Below are positions 12,361-25,303 of a stretch of DNA of 64,000 nt, in pieces. This DNA comes from Gorsachius magnificus. Its lineage: Eukaryota; Chordata; Aves; Pelecaniformes; Ardeidae. Below the pieces are notes generated by a model. That model saw nothing but the letters and a program-made list of their open reading frames with translations. It was not told where the DNA came from and searched no databases. The stretch spans positions 103,487,265 to 103,551,264 of the forward strand of contig CM067081.1 of NCBI GenBank assembly GCA_034008185.1, written 5' to 3'. Each line of letters begins with the position of its first letter. Positions within the stretch are counted from its first letter, which is position 1. Position numbers and translations under genes: made by a program.

Positions 12361-15300
12361 AAAAGCATAATTACATGAGCTTCATTTTCTTAGTATTCTA
12401 AATAAAATGCTAACAAACTTCAGGGTCATTCAAAGCATAATACACATATCTACACAGTCTGTGCCAAAAGGATCTCGTTTCCAGTTGGTTGATTTCCCAA
12501 TAGTGTAATATCAAAAATACAGAACAGTTCTAAGAATCTTTCCAAAATGTCATAAATAATTACTTCTGAAGTATGTCTCAATCACTACATATGAGTAAAA
12601 TATCTAAATAAAAATCGTACCTAGAACTACACACATTCAACATTAATGTTTCAAACTATACCCATATGCTTACGATGAGATATTCTTCCTAGAATCCACT
12701 ATAAACTTACCTATATTTTTATAACATATCTCATATTTGTGAAAACAGAATAAAGTAATGAATATATTGGAAAGTATCTTCACAATGTAGGTTTCTTGTC
12801 ACACAAAAATCTTCAGGCATGTAAACATAAGGAAAATTAAACACATGCATACAGACGTGAAGGACAAGGATCACGCTAATGAAGGCACTGTGGCTGCAGC
12901 TAACTTATCACTAGAGACCTTGCAAATACATTAAAATTAAAAGACAGAGTTATAAATTTATTCTGGTTTAACTTGGGATAACACGTTTTATATATTGTGC
13001 TTCTATTTATATACCCCCTTACATGGTATGTCAACAGAAAACAACGCACCGATCTCAAATAAATAATTCACTTCAGCATTACATTAAGAATGCTCCTTAC
13101 AGAAATCCCTTAGTCGTACTCCAGAGTACAAATGGCACCTCTAGAAGTATGAACGATATCCAGAATGGCCTGAAAAAAGATGCCACAAGCATCTTGGAAA
13201 TGCCAGCCAAAACACTTTGCTCAAGGAGGTGTGTGGCAGTGCTGGGGAGGGAAGGTAGCTGGCCCATGGGGCACTCAGTGGTGCCTGCCAACCACTGCTT
13301 TCCAACACCACTGTTCTGGCTTGGAAATAAACCCCAACACAACAGAAAAGCAAACAAAAAGTCCCTCTGCTAGGAAAGAGACTTTTCAAAGGCAGGTACA
13401 GCCATCTGGTACTAAATTGCCATTGACAGTCAATAGGAATCACCTAAGTGCTACTTCTGCCTCTCTGAAAATCTACCCTGAGAACAGTGCTACCACCAAA
13501 AGGATGGCCACAGAGTTTAGCCTTTACGCAGAAAGGTTTCCTTACACCCTGCAGAAACACACCTTACACAAGTGTTTGAATTGCCCATTTACTGTCCCAA
13601 GGGTGTTTGGTTGGGGTTTATTTGACCTGGCTTTCTAACTTTCGGTTGCGTATAAGGGCTCATCACACAAATCTTTGTCCACGTTCTTGTTTTCTGTCCT
13701 TGAGCTTTTTTATGTTTTCAGCAAGTGAGGGTGACCTCATGGCACTTATATCCTGTTTCTGTCCATACTCAATTCTTACACGCTACCCAATACCAAACAA
13801 CGTACAGCAACTCACTTGAAGCAACACCAGAGGCAAGAAGTAGGCAAGGAGAAGGTTGGTTGCAAATGGTCACATCACCAACTACAGCGGGCACTAATTC
13901 CTGCATATTAATATAATCTGAAGAAAGGGTCATGCAAATTGCCGGTGGCGGTTGGTCGCATAGCAACAGCAGAGCAAGTGCAGAAACCTAAATATTGCCA
14001 GGCTAGAGAGCCATGGCATGCTCTCGGAAGGCAAGATAGTACACATACATAATTAGTCTGCAGAGGAACAGGACAAAATAGAACACTGCTCTTTTTAACA
14101 GGAAATTAAAGATGAAAATCCAGAAAAACCCAAACAGCTTCCACGAGATGTGTGGAAGGTTTAGGGCTAAACACAGCATGCAGCCACAGCTGTGGACAAG
14201 CTGGGCTGTACCCGGCCAGAAGGGCGATGGAGGGACTCTACAGCCACTCTCCCACTTCCACGCTGCACGTGGAGCTCTGGGTGATATTGCCAGGTGGGTG
14301 GCACTGGGACATCTGACAAGGGCCCCTCCCCTGGATGCCCATCTTGCCTCCCCTGTATGCAGACCCAGGCACGGACATAGCACATCACATGCCCATCTAG
14401 ATCCTGTGGACTTCTGTGGGATGTGGTCTTCTGAGTGCTTTCACGGCTTTGGAAAATGCTTTTGCATTTGTAAGTATCCACTGCTTTTTGAAGAGAGCTT
14501 TGAGACTGCCCTCAAAAGTAAAGTTTGCCATCCCTGTGAACCGCAGGTGCAGCTGAAGGGCATCTTCCAGAATTTCTGGCACCCTAGAGGTGGTACAGTG
14601 CTTGAGAGCTGAACACACTACCACTCAGACCTGGGATGACTGCCTGCGGTACCTCCACAAAGGATCCAAGGATCACTCTGCGTTCACAGTAGGATTGCAA
14701 GAGTGCTCTCAACTATTTTAGGTACTTCAGCAATCAACCAACCACCTTCCTAACTAGAACCTTCTGGTTGTCCCAGCAAAGTACATAGGCTGAATTTCCA
14801 CCTCAGCCACAGTGACAGGACACCTAGGCACGCTATGCGACACACTGGAAGGAACTGACACTGACACCAAACCATTTACTGCTTTTCTGCAGAAAAATAC
14901 AGGGCTTCCATCTGCAGACCTTATCGACAAGCACCCTGCATGAACAAGCACTAACTTCACATGCACACAATGGGATTTTTTGTGTGTAAATTAAAACAAC
15001 ATACATATGTTTTGTAGGAGGCTATGTAATTAGCTGAAAATTTCACCTCAACAGTATATTGCTATTTTGATAGACTTAATTTCAGTTAATGGGTTCAGAA
15101 GCCATTTTTCTCTACCCCATGAAATGTAAACATACCTCATGAGATATTAGGCAGTCAAATACAAACTGTTATGTATTGATGTTTCACATCCTTTTGTTTT
15201 GCAATGGACTTTACTTGTTTCAGAAATGCTAATCCACCTGGGACCTCAAAGGGAGCAGTGACTTCTCCTGAGAGGCACCATCACCCACATCTGACAGAAA

Positions 15301-15467
15301 GGCTGCCATGGCCAAGTGGTTGAGCAGCAACACAAGGATGCTGTAGGACAACTACAAAAAGAAGCCAAGTCTCCTGACTCCCACAGTACCTTATGTCCAC
15401 ATCTCAGTCATATGCAACTCAGGCTCTTACAACACCCCTCTCTTCATAGACCTCAAGGTTGGGTTGG
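12361..15467. other. Intergenic, nothing recognised
   Basis: 12,361-13,020 is very AT-rich. 13,020-14,960 is more mixed, with overlapping open frames on both strands (for example 14112-14612 plus and 14003-14383 minus), none of which shows a recognisable domain. No gene is called. Confidence 0.5.

Positions 15468-15493
<26 letters not shown>
15468..15493. repeat. Poly(T) run of 26
   Basis: An uninterrupted run of 26 T. On the minus strand it would be a poly(A) tail, but no retroposed gene or SINE is recognised to its right; simple-repeat growth is the default reading. Confidence 0.9.
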
Positions 15494-15499
<6 letters not shown>

Positions 15500-18400
15500 C
15501 AGCACATGAAACAACATACCCATCATATAACTTGTTTTTGCTCTTTAAGTAGAAGAAGATTCACACACATAGAGTAACATTTATTTTGGCAGGGTCTGCT
15601 TTGCTAATTATTTGTATTTGAAATGACTGTATTTCTACTTTGCCAAAAAAACCTCAGTGAGTTTTGCAGATGAAGCCTGTAACAGTTCAGGCAACAGTTC
15701 ACGGTCAAAGAAGGCATCGCATTACACACGCATCTAGTAGCAGGTATAGTCACACTGCCAAGAGCTGCTTGAAGCCATGCAGTCGGAGATTGCGAAATGG
15801 CAGCAGAAGGCTTACATCTCACTGCCAAGCACTTGCAGCCATCCAGTCAAAAAACTGCCGAGACCTGGTTTCCACACAAAAAAAAAAATAAAAATGAAAA
15901 CATGCAGTCTGGATAACAACCGTGCCTTGTTCCAGCTAAGTCCCTGTTCTGGACCATCAGTGAGCCAGGACTCCAGCACTTACACTGCAGCCTCCCTGAG
16001 GCCAGTTTGGACACAGCCAGCCAGCCCACCCCTTGTGCTCCTTGCAGTCTTTCCTCCTTTCACAGCTCAAAGTCTTTTATTTCCTGCCAGTGGTCAAGTA
16101 TTTGACATTGGCATACAATTGACACCAGAGGTATTTTCCAACTGCTTTCCCTTCCCAGACTGCTGATTGCAGTCTTAGGACTTCGCAATGCCCAGGAGCC
16201 CTTTCAATTGCTTAGGGGCTTAGCACTCAGATCCGGATCTTCAGAGACTGGGCTGGTATTTCATATTGCTTAATGTGGTCTTGAATCACAAAAACTATCA
16301 CCAGAGCCAGGGGATGAACCATCCTCTGAAATGATCTTTCTGCATGCAATGTAGAAAACAATCTAGTTGGTAGCGGCCATGGTGCAGTATGCATGTGTAT
16401 ATATATAAAAAAATACATATAAGTAATGATTTTCCTTCCAAGAAGGATCTGATGAAAACACAAATTAAATATGTTTTCAAGTTGTTCTCATACTTAGTTG
16501 TCTAACTGAAACAGGACTCACAGGCTGGGGAAGCTTGGATGCACTCTCCACTACAATGCTTACTGCTTTTAGAACAAAACAGGAGGTCTGGAAGTAAATC
16601 CCCAAAATAAATCAGTGATAAAGAAAGGTAGTGGGAAGAAGGCTGTGGGCGATGGCAGGTGAAAGGACAGATGGTCATGAAGGGTCAGTGACCATGGCTG
16701 TTGGTGTGATCAACTGATGGGATCAACCCCCTGGCACGCCCTGATAAAAGGTTTATTCGAAGAGCAGGGCTATAGGGAGGTTGGATCCCAACCCTGTAAG
16801 AGCATCACAGGCACAAGCCCAGGGATTTTAGGCAGCTCTACCCCACACACAGCAGGCCAGACAAACCACTCTAGCTTCTGCTCTGATTTAGATAGGCCCC
16901 ATGATTTGCACAAAAATACACTGACACCTTGGGAAATCACCTGGATGAATTGCAGCCACTTTATATCCTCCTCCCGCAATCTCCTACATGCAAAGTCAGC
17001 GTGCCATGCCTTCAAACCTGGCTACACGGAAGAGCTCTATTGTTTTAAGAAGATTAGTTCAGAGTAATATCCTTGATGTTTGACAAAGCTATACTGGGAT
17101 GAAAAGGTTTATGTCAGGATGGCTTATCACAAGTGGGTATGGGAAGCTAGTTAATGCCGGAGAACAGTACAACTCTGTCTCCATAAAGGATATAAATACC
17201 ATAATTTGGGGAGGAAAGTAGACAAGTACAAGTAGAAAACACATAGGTGATAAAGCTATTTCAGTGAAAAGTCGCCTTTCAACCAGGCCTTAGCATGTGA
17301 CGCAATCTCAGCTGGAATAGAAAAAGGTGCTAGAAACTGCTTTTAGATTATTCTCCTTAGAAAAAAAACCAAACACATAGGATTTTTGTTCGACAGTTGC
17401 CTTCTGAATTCAGGGGTGTATCAGATCCTTATTACTGAAGAAGGAAATAAAGAGTTTTTATGTGGAATAACAAGTTCCTGGACTTTGTTCTCTAATCTGT
17501 GCCCCTCATGTGCTACAAGATCAAAGTGATCTTTTATCCTGTGAGTTAACCATTTGTCCAAGATACTTACTGCTATTCCACAAACCCAATTTCAGCGAAG
17601 ATAAGTTATATTAGCCTCATTTACCCCTTCTTAGTGCGTACATAAGTGCCATCTTCTGGCCACAACAGGGACTGTAAAAGATGTGGTAAAAAAAAAGAAA
17701 ACTGGTTTTAAATCTAAGGAGTAAAGCCTATGAAGAATTATTTGCTCTAGAGATAGTAGCAGACAAAGAACAAGTGCCCACAGATTTAACGTGAAGAAAT
17801 TTCATCTGGCAGGTGAAAGCTGCTTCTTAAAGTTCAGAGCAGTCACATTTGCAAATATCGTTCTAATGTTGGTAGAGTGGGGAAGGATAGGCACAAAGCT
17901 CTGCCTTTAGGTGCATCTTAATCAGATAATGTCATTCACCTCTGTTGGAAGCAGCTGCAGCCAGTGGCCCAGAAAGTCCTTCTTATCCTGTGTTCCCAAG
18001 ATCAACATGCTGAAACCTGAAAAGCTAAATAGATGCCACAAATGAGGATTGTGCCACCAGTACTTCTCAACAGTACCAAGGAAAAGCATTCAAAACCCTC
18101 TTAGGGCACTGCAGTAGAATTTCAGAGTACCTGACATTTCACCCCTGTACTATGGAGTTGGGCTGCAGCAGCAACACAGAAGCCTACTGGAAATATGCAC
18201 CTGAATCAAGTGAACCTCAGCAATCTGACCATGCATCTCCCATGAAGACTGGGATGCCTACCTATTGCCACATTTTATAAACTTAGGCCTAAGAATTTTT
18301 GTCTCTTGCATAGGATTTATTTCTCCTCCCTCCAGTATAATCGGACTAGAAATTTTTACCAGTGTATTACAAAAATAAAAATGCTTGAAGTTTAATTAGT

Positions 18401-21400
18401 TACATATTCCTTCTTAAGACTTAAACACTTCATGGTTACCTCTCATAGTAAATAAAGTATCACTGCTAGTACCCAGAATTTTATTGCACTTAGCTGCTGC
18501 CTTAAAAATCCGAGCTCCAAATCCAAAAAGCTGCCTTAAAATCCCATCTTCTGAAGTAGTGACTACATGACAACTACATGAACATCTTGGTGTTAAAAAA
18601 AACCCCCTAACTTTCTCATCAGCATGAGCAAGAAACACAAAACCCCCCAAATTCCAAAAGCGAGAAAGCAAACAATACAAAAATCACCAGGAACAGCAGA
18701 TGAGTTTTAAGTCTCACTCATTATGGGGGAGGGAAAAAGGACTGAACATGTTTGAATGCCTGACATGGACAACATAAAATAAAGCACTTCAACACAGGTT
18801 CAACAGATTGGGTTACCATAAATACAGATGATACACAAATAGAAATCACTTCAAAATCTAGAAATCCTTTTGCCCTAGAAAATATAGGGAAGGAAGGAGA
18901 GAGGCTAAAAGAAACAACAGGGAGCTATTTATTGTTTCTGTGCAAGATCTTTGGATCTCTTTGAGACCTAAAGCGAGCTTGATGGCTTTTGTGATAATCA
19001 CGAAGGACAAGGCCCCAGTGCTTCTGACCTACTGATGCCAGTAGGTTAAGTACAGAGTAAAGGAACTGAGGCCTGCAATGACACATCGATGAAACCTGTG
19101 GAAGATTTCTCTCTGTGAAATTCAGAAGCACAGAACTTAAAAAAGGACATCAAGGTTCAGTCCTATTTAGAACTGACTTCGCAAAATAGGTATCAGTTCC
19201 AGAAGAGGTGAATGCTCCCAGGTTTTACTCACAAGAAACATTAAGCTGAAAGTTGGTTTCATAAGGACAGCATTTTCTGCTTCTCTTGACTCTGATTTTT
19301 CTTTTCCTAAATAAACAAACATAGAAAACAGGAAGCATAATTCCTATTCCAGTTGGACAAAGTTTTTTGCTTCTCACCTCACTTCTGGAAGGCATGGAAA
19401 AAACCCTTTGAAGTCAAATTTCATTTAATCCAAAATGACATACTTTTGTCTTAAAATACCTAACAAGAAAGGGAATAAAGAATTAGGACCACAAAGTTAC
19501 CAGAAAGATGCAGAGGTTTTAAGCGGTGAACAGTTTCACATTTCTAAAGTTTTTATTGCTATTGGCTTACACACATGCCTAGAAATTAACACAAACTCAG
19601 AATGGTGGCTGCCTTAGAATTGCAGGCTTTTTTCCAAATAAATGTTTCACTAAAAAATGTCTTTGTGATTCCTAATTAAAAAAGACAACTTGCTTCCTAT
19701 TGTGCAGGTTTTCTAAAGCACTGAATAATTAATTTTAATGTGACAATGTGAACACATTACAGTTGTTATTATAAACCCCATATTGTGCTAGACAGACTAT
19801 TAACCATCACATATAATATGCATTTCTGTATCTGTTTTCTTGCCCTGTGTCCTGAATTCCATATCTTCACATCATCTCTTAAGCCACAGTTAAACACTGA
19901 ATCTTTTAAAAAGAATTAATTAGCCTTTGTTTAATGGCTGTTGGCTCTCAGCAGTCTCCGTGCCTCCGATGGAAGCAGGAGCAGCAGTACCACAGTATTA
20001 CAAGAGAAGGAAGTAATTTCTGACATGCTTTGATATTCAGTCTTGCATCTACAATAAAACCTTGTCTAGTCTCATAATCTTGCCAGCCTCCACATCAGAC
20101 CAGAAGAGGCTGGCGAGATAACTATGGAGCAGCAAAGTGGGAAGTCTGTTCTCATGTGTCTACCAGCAAAAGCACATCTAGATTACACAGAAAACCTAAA
20201 CCCCTGTTTGCCTTCCACCAAGTTAATATTCTATCCCATAGGCTTTCAAGTGCCAAGCCTCCACTCACTTAATAAGGAGCTCACTTTGGAATTCCTTATT
20301 ATATTGCTGATTTGGAATCTCTGTAAATACCGGGCTAATATTCCAGATCCACTGGAGGCAGGGGATTAGTGGGCAGTCCCATTTCCATATGGCTATCCAA
20401 GATATTTTGTTAAAGGCAAAGGTTTCCCCCATCTGCAAAATATCAAAATAAATGGTTACACTAAGCACCAGATATAGACAAGCCACACCCTCAACGGTTA
20501 GATAGCTATCAACAGCAGTTTTAGATATTGCCTTAGCAGCAGTAGGCAAAAAAAAAAGTATTTTTTTAACACTAAAGACAAGTATACAGTATTAAAATTA
20601 TGGCAGAGTATAAAAATCTAAATGCTCACAACACAAAATCCATAAATTCCCATTGCTCCAACTCACCTCAGTAAGTAGTTCAAAAGTAACCCCCTGGCCA
20701 GAAGGAAGTATTTTACACCATGCTCAAGTCTTGGCATTCATTGAGAAAACAAGATGAGGGACCACAGCTAGAGTATCTTACAGTGCAAATATCAGATCCA
20801 GCTGCCTGCTGAATCACCTTATTTTACTTTGGTCACTTACATCACTCCATCAGTGCAAAGGAAGAGTCAATCTCTGAGGTGACCAGCTGTTAAGCTTTAC
20901 AATGTTTTCCAGGTTAGAACTCAGGACCTTAGGTTATACCTGTGTACTTACAGTGGAAACTAAAGTGAAATTGAAAGCTGATCTGTCCAAAGCTTCTGCA
21001 CACTCATTCACTCCACTAAAGAGACAGGCAAAATGCTCCCTGTCCTATGAAGTTTCCAAAAGGCTTTCAAAGCACAGTTCCACTACAGTCTGCCTCTCAG
21101 TAACACTTGACTTTACAAACAGTAAAAGAACAGATCGGCTTCCAAAAGCATCAATTTAAATCTCAAATACAGAATCATGGTGCCAGGCCTACAAGTTTAA
21201 TCCTGCCAAACAGTAAGGGAAAGACAAACTTCCCTCAAAGACCTATTGATTTCAGGGATCTGATTTTAGCATGGCCTGTATTTGGTGCCAATACTTAGAG
21301 AACTCTGAGTAAACTGCTCTCTGTGGTGTGAGGTAGATCTACCCAGAGTGCCAATCACATTGCAAATACTTATAAATCATGGTAAACATGTACAGTATTA

Positions 21401-22150
21401 TTTTAACAAAGAATATAAAGACATAGCAATATATTGAACATTGCAGGAAAGAGTTTTGTCTTTCTATAGAACACAAGATTCCAGGAACTTCTAGTCAAAA
21501 CCCAAAGTTGGCCCATAAGTTAAATTCCACCAGGAAATTAGAGAGTGATAATGCACAAGTGCTAACTAATCCTCACTGAATGAGTCAGAGAAACACTGAT
21601 AGGCAGACACAGATAATCAAAGAATAAGGAATATGACATTTTTATGTATGATCGTTGTCAATCATTTTCTTTGTCAATAGTGATATACAATGCTAATAAT
21701 AATTAAGGAGAGTGAGTAAAGTTTAGGATTCTTAACATCTTCAAAGATCAAGACTTAGTATTACTGCAAGAAAAAGTGACAGACCTATCATTATGTAAAA
21801 CTCTTTAAATGCTTAAGCTAAGTGAAATTCAGTTAGATTTGTATTTCAGTATGTACAAAGTGACAAGGACTATACTCAATTCAAAAACATTTCAGATTTC
21901 AACAAGCTTGAATAAGACTTGCACATGTATTTCATCAGCTGGTACAAAGACAAAAAGAATCATTACATCAAGCAACCATAATTTGTTCTCAATAGCAATT
22001 TCCATACATTGGTGTGCCCATTTATTGCCCATCTGTCAGAAACAAGAGTAAGCAAGCTGAACGAACGAAATCCATGCACCAACACAAATCAAAACTGTTG
22101 AACATAAGACATATGGAATAACACAGAACAGTATTTCAACATATATATTA
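15494..22150. other. Intergenic, mostly AT-rich, nothing coding recognised
   Basis: No exon, RNA gene or intact transposon could be supported. The only regulatory candidate noted is a CTCF-like motif at 17,644-17,662, listed separately. Open frames here are short and without motifs. Confidence 0.5.
17644..17662 (-). promoter_or_regulatory. Candidate CTCF-like motif
   Basis: On the minus strand the sequence reads CCAGAAGATGGCACTT, which fits the CTCF core CCASYAGRKGGCRSY with one mismatch (A for Y). A single motif match in a 64-kb window is expected by chance now and then, so this is only a candidate. Confidence 0.2.
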
Positions 22151-22159
22151 TTTGAACAA

Positions 22160-22300
22160 TAAGAATGATATTAAATGCTCTATGAGCCACACTGGATTGC
22201 ATGGTCTTTGAGGCAAAGACCATCCTTTAAATTGTACAAATATGTAATACAACGCTAGGTATCATACACCATGTATTTATACCAAGCCTAATGTTATAAA
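22160..22300 (+). repeat. Ancient amniote interspersed-repeat tail
   Basis: The order 'gtctttgaggcaaagaccatc', 'aaattgtacaaatatgtaatac', 'aacgctaggtatca' parallels the 3' tail of an old amniote retroposon that reads roughly CTCTTTGGGGCAGGGACCATC, then TTTGTACAGCGCCTAGCACA. It is degenerate, so the family and ends are uncertain. Confidence 0.35.
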
Positions 22301-22654
22301 TAAGCCCACTGTGAGCTCAAGTACCTGCAAATGTAAAACTGACAAAAGCATAATGAAAAGAACATGCTTCTCATTAAGAAATTATATGATTGTCTCCTCC
22401 CTCTATAGGTAGTCATAATACAACATAAGCTACGGCAAATTTTACTTCAAAATTACTGAGCATATTATCTTTATGCAGCAGATCTGCTTTGAACAGCAAA
22501 GCCATAGCTTAGTAAAAGCCAGACTTAAGTCTAAAGCTGCAGTAATTAACCTATTTCACCCTATCCAACCCCCAAATACTAACATTCACCCCCTGAGGAA
22601 TTAGAAATTAATTCACAATGAACAAAAGTTGCCAGGGATAATTCTACAGACCCT

Positions 22655-22860
22655 AAGGATTTGTCTATACTGCAGGCAGAACCGGGACATACCACAGCAC
22701 AGCCACAGCTACACCAGATTTTAGCTTGGTAGGGGAACGGACACAGAGCTTAGCACAGCAAGGTAAGCACTAACACAGCTAGCCCATCGAGCACCAATGC
22801 ACTGCAGCTACCGGTGCTTGTACTAGACAATTTTAAAACACACCTGGGCACACCTACATT
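22655..22860. repeat. Possible ancient DNA-transposon relic
   Basis: The block starts with 'aaggatttgtctatactgca' and continues with short imperfect motifs (cacagcacagccacagctacac, cactaacacagctagc) of a kind seen in old archosaur and turtle non-autonomous DNA elements that open with 'TTGTCTACACTgca'. No terminal inverted repeat or duplication was found. Low confidence. Confidence 0.25.
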
Positions 22861-24619
22861 ATTTTTTCCCCTGCAGGTTACATAAAATCCAATTATGCAC
22901 AAAGTCTGATTACAAACATGCCACAAAACCAGATTTAAAAAAAACAAGATTCATAATAAAACAATACCTAATACATAAATAGCAATGAGAAAGACTGAAA
23001 GTATTAAACAATCAGTTTTTAGAGGAGTCACCTCCAGAACCTGTAGCAACACGCTCTGAAAGGCAAATGTACAATATAAAAACACTTTAGAAGTTTTAAT
23101 AGGCAAAAAAACCCTCAAAAAATTTAATCTGAATTTCTAGAACCACTGGCAGCCTTTCCTGTCCTGGGAAGGTTTTGTTTTTCTGTACTCTCTATAAGCT
23201 ACTAACAGCGCGTTAAGAGCCCTGCATTTGTATTATTAGGTGTATATATTGAAAGGAACATGTCAGGTACTCAACATTATAGAAACAGCTGTCACCATTT
23301 AACACCTAGGTTTCAAACCTGAAAATTAATCACTAATGGAGGAAGCCCACTCTCTCTCATTCTCTCCCTAAGCCAAGAGCCCTCAAAGAAATAATTCTTG
23401 CTTTTCAGAATGCTTTTTAGCTGATGCAAGAACTGGACAGAGATGATTTGCATTTTTTCAACCTCTCACTACATACTCCAGTTCTACCTTTGCTGTTCGT
23501 ATTTTTCAGGTGGCAAAAGGAGCTACCTTTTGTCATTTTTTTGGACAGTGACATGAACAAGATCAGTAGTAAAAGCTACATATGAAGTAACTGCCCATGT
23601 TGAAACTGCCAAAAATCACAAAGAGCAGAGACACTGACACTTGATGGGCAACATTATCTCTCCCCCCCTCTTCTCTAGCTTGGCAGCTTTTTTTTAAAAA
23701 AAAAAATATGAAAGCTAGAATTATTTTTTTCTGATAAAAGATCAGCCTACAGAAATCCTTGACATCTGGAAGAGCTTTCCATTTGCTGCTAGAACCTATT
23801 TTAAAAATTCCTCTAAGTATCAGTCATATAACTGTACACAAACTCCTCCTTATGTATTCCATAATCTGAATAGAACAGGAGTTCATGTTACTGTCAGCTT
23901 TCCTTGAATGTCAAGATATTTGCTTTTAAAGATTGCTGGACAGCTATATATTGATTACAGGGAAAAGAGACTTCTGAAATTAATCTGCACTGATTAATAG
24001 CTCAAACACCAGGCACGGTTTATAACAGAACACAAAATAAAGCTAAGTACACTTTCTGTGAGATTTCTGTAACATTCTGAGTTTCCTCTTTCCAATTTAC
24101 TCCCTCGCTGTTGCATTGGACTGGCATTAAACAAATTGTAAGTTAAACACTAACATTTTGAACACACCGTATCATACAGCACCCTGCAAACCTCAAATCG
24201 CTATAATTTGACACGGATACCGTTATAGTGTACTTCAACAAACGCGCTCTTTAATACATTCCAATAGCCTGTTAATGTCCCTGGAACCACGCTTTAAAAC
24301 ATACATGCAGCTTTCTCACGAACATTAGCTGCCATTGTTAGCGTCAATGTAGTCATTGATTAACTATCTTCTTTACCGCTGCAAACCACTTGACTTTGAG
24401 CACAGCCTTTCAGTTTTGCTCTGTTTTATAAGCAAGCAGCGCGGTTTCTTCCACCGTGACGGTACTGGCCATGCTAAGTATCAAACACGCTCCAGTGCCG
24501 GTCCTTCGCTCTCTTCAGAGCGGGGTTTAGCGTGTGCTCTGTGCCACCTGCGAAACACCATTATGGGGGATTAAAAAAACCCAGCGGTTTTTAAGCATGA
24601 ACACGGAAGCAGACGCCGC
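22861..24619. other. Intergenic, upstream flank of SCAF4 promoter
   Basis: AT-rich sequence grading into the CpG island. No exon, RNA gene or repeat was recognised, apart from a short A/T run around 23,691-23,707. Confidence 0.5.
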
Positions 24620-24969
24620 TTTCACCCCAGTCCCCCGTGGTTCCTCAGCGCAAACGCGCACGCTGCCCCTCCCCCCCAGGGAACCGAACCAAGCCCCGGG
24701 GGCCCCCCCCCCCCAAAAGGCCCCCCCGAGCCGCGAAGCCTGCCGGCTCTGTCCAGACTCCACAGCCCACCCAAGGGCTCAGAGAAACGCCTCGCCGCCC
24801 CACCACGCTACCGAAACCACTACCAGGGCGGGGTGGGGACGGCTTTATCCCCGCCATTTCCCCTCCCCGGGGGCGGGGCCGGCGCTGACATGGCGGCGCC
24901 CGGGGAGGAACCCAGCCCCGGGTCACGTGGTGCCCGCTCCGCGCGGCGCGCGCGCTCCCTCCCTCTCCT

Positions 24970-24997
24970 CCCCCCCCCCCCCCCCCCCCCCCCCCCC
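24970..24997. repeat. Run of 28 C
   Basis: An uninterrupted poly(C) run in the promoter, followed by GGGGTGGGGGGAGG. The minus strand is poly(G) and can form G-quadruplexes; the run is likely to vary in length between individuals and to be prone to sequencing and assembly error. Confidence 0.9.
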
Positions 24998-25106
24998 GGG
25001 GTGGGGGGAGGCCTGCACGATCCCAGGGTGCTGTGCGCGGCGTGGGCTCCGCCATCCCGCTGGGAGAGACGGTCTGTGCCGGGGCACTGCCAGCGAGACG
25101 CCGCAC

Positions 25107-25130
25107 CGAGCGAGCGAGCGAGCGAGGGAG
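25107..25130 (+). repeat. Short GAGC tetranucleotide repeat
   Basis: About four to five units of GAGC followed by GAGGGAGAGG in the presumed 5' UTR of SCAF4. Too short to be called a notable microsatellite. Confidence 0.6.
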
Positions 25131-25166
25131 AGGGGAGTGCGCGAGCCCCGCCGCCGCCAAACGGCC

Positions 25167-25187
25167 ATGTCCGCGCGCAGCCCCTGA
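25167..25187 (+). other. Short uORF in the presumed SCAF4 5' UTR
   Basis: An ATG at 25167 with G at -3 opens a six-codon frame that stops with TGA at 25185-25187, 86 bases before the SCAF4 ATG and in another frame. If the transcript starts upstream of it, it could lower translation of the main frame while still permitting reinitiation. Whether it is in the mRNA depends on the unmapped start site. Confidence 0.45.
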
Positions 25188-25273
25188 GCGGGACCGAGCT
25201 GCCCCTCCTCCCCCTCCCCTCCTTCCCTCCCCCGCGCGGGCGCCCGCCCGCAGCAGCCGTCGCCGCCGCCAAC

Positions 25274-25303
25274 ATGGAGGCCGTGAACGCCTTCAACCAG
25301 GAG
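25274..25303 (+). CDS. SCAF4: SCAF4 coding exon 1
   Basis: Encodes the first ten residues, [10 protein letters not shown], the N-terminal edge of the CID. It ends in phase 0 at the donor GAG|GTGGGAG. The ATG sits in GCCAACATGG, a strong Kozak context. Mammalian SCAF4 begins almost identically, which fixes this start. The same frame is open for a further 147 codons upstream (see findings), but the family start supports this ATG. Confidence 0.95.

Noticed and set aside
14003..14624. Overlapping open frames on both strands (up to 166 codons)
   Set aside because: No domain, splice-consistent exon structure or similarity was recognised; the frames overlap extensively and look like chance frames.
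22201..22223. Perfect 10-bp hairpin (ATGGTCTTTG/CAAAGACCAT), considered as a small RNA precursor
   Set aside because: The stem is too short for a microRNA precursor, and the sequence fits the tail of an ancient interspersed repeat.
1..24600. Search for the 5' end of HUNK or another neighbour gene
   Set aside because: HUNK lies upstream of SCAF4 in mammals, but no kinase motifs or second CpG island were seen here; the intergenic distance in mammals is also large.
24534..25187. 217-codon plus-strand open frame upstream of SCAF4
   Set aside because: It is an artefact of GC-rich, stop-poor sequence with Pro and Arg runs across C runs. Only its last six codons, as a uORF, are worth noting.
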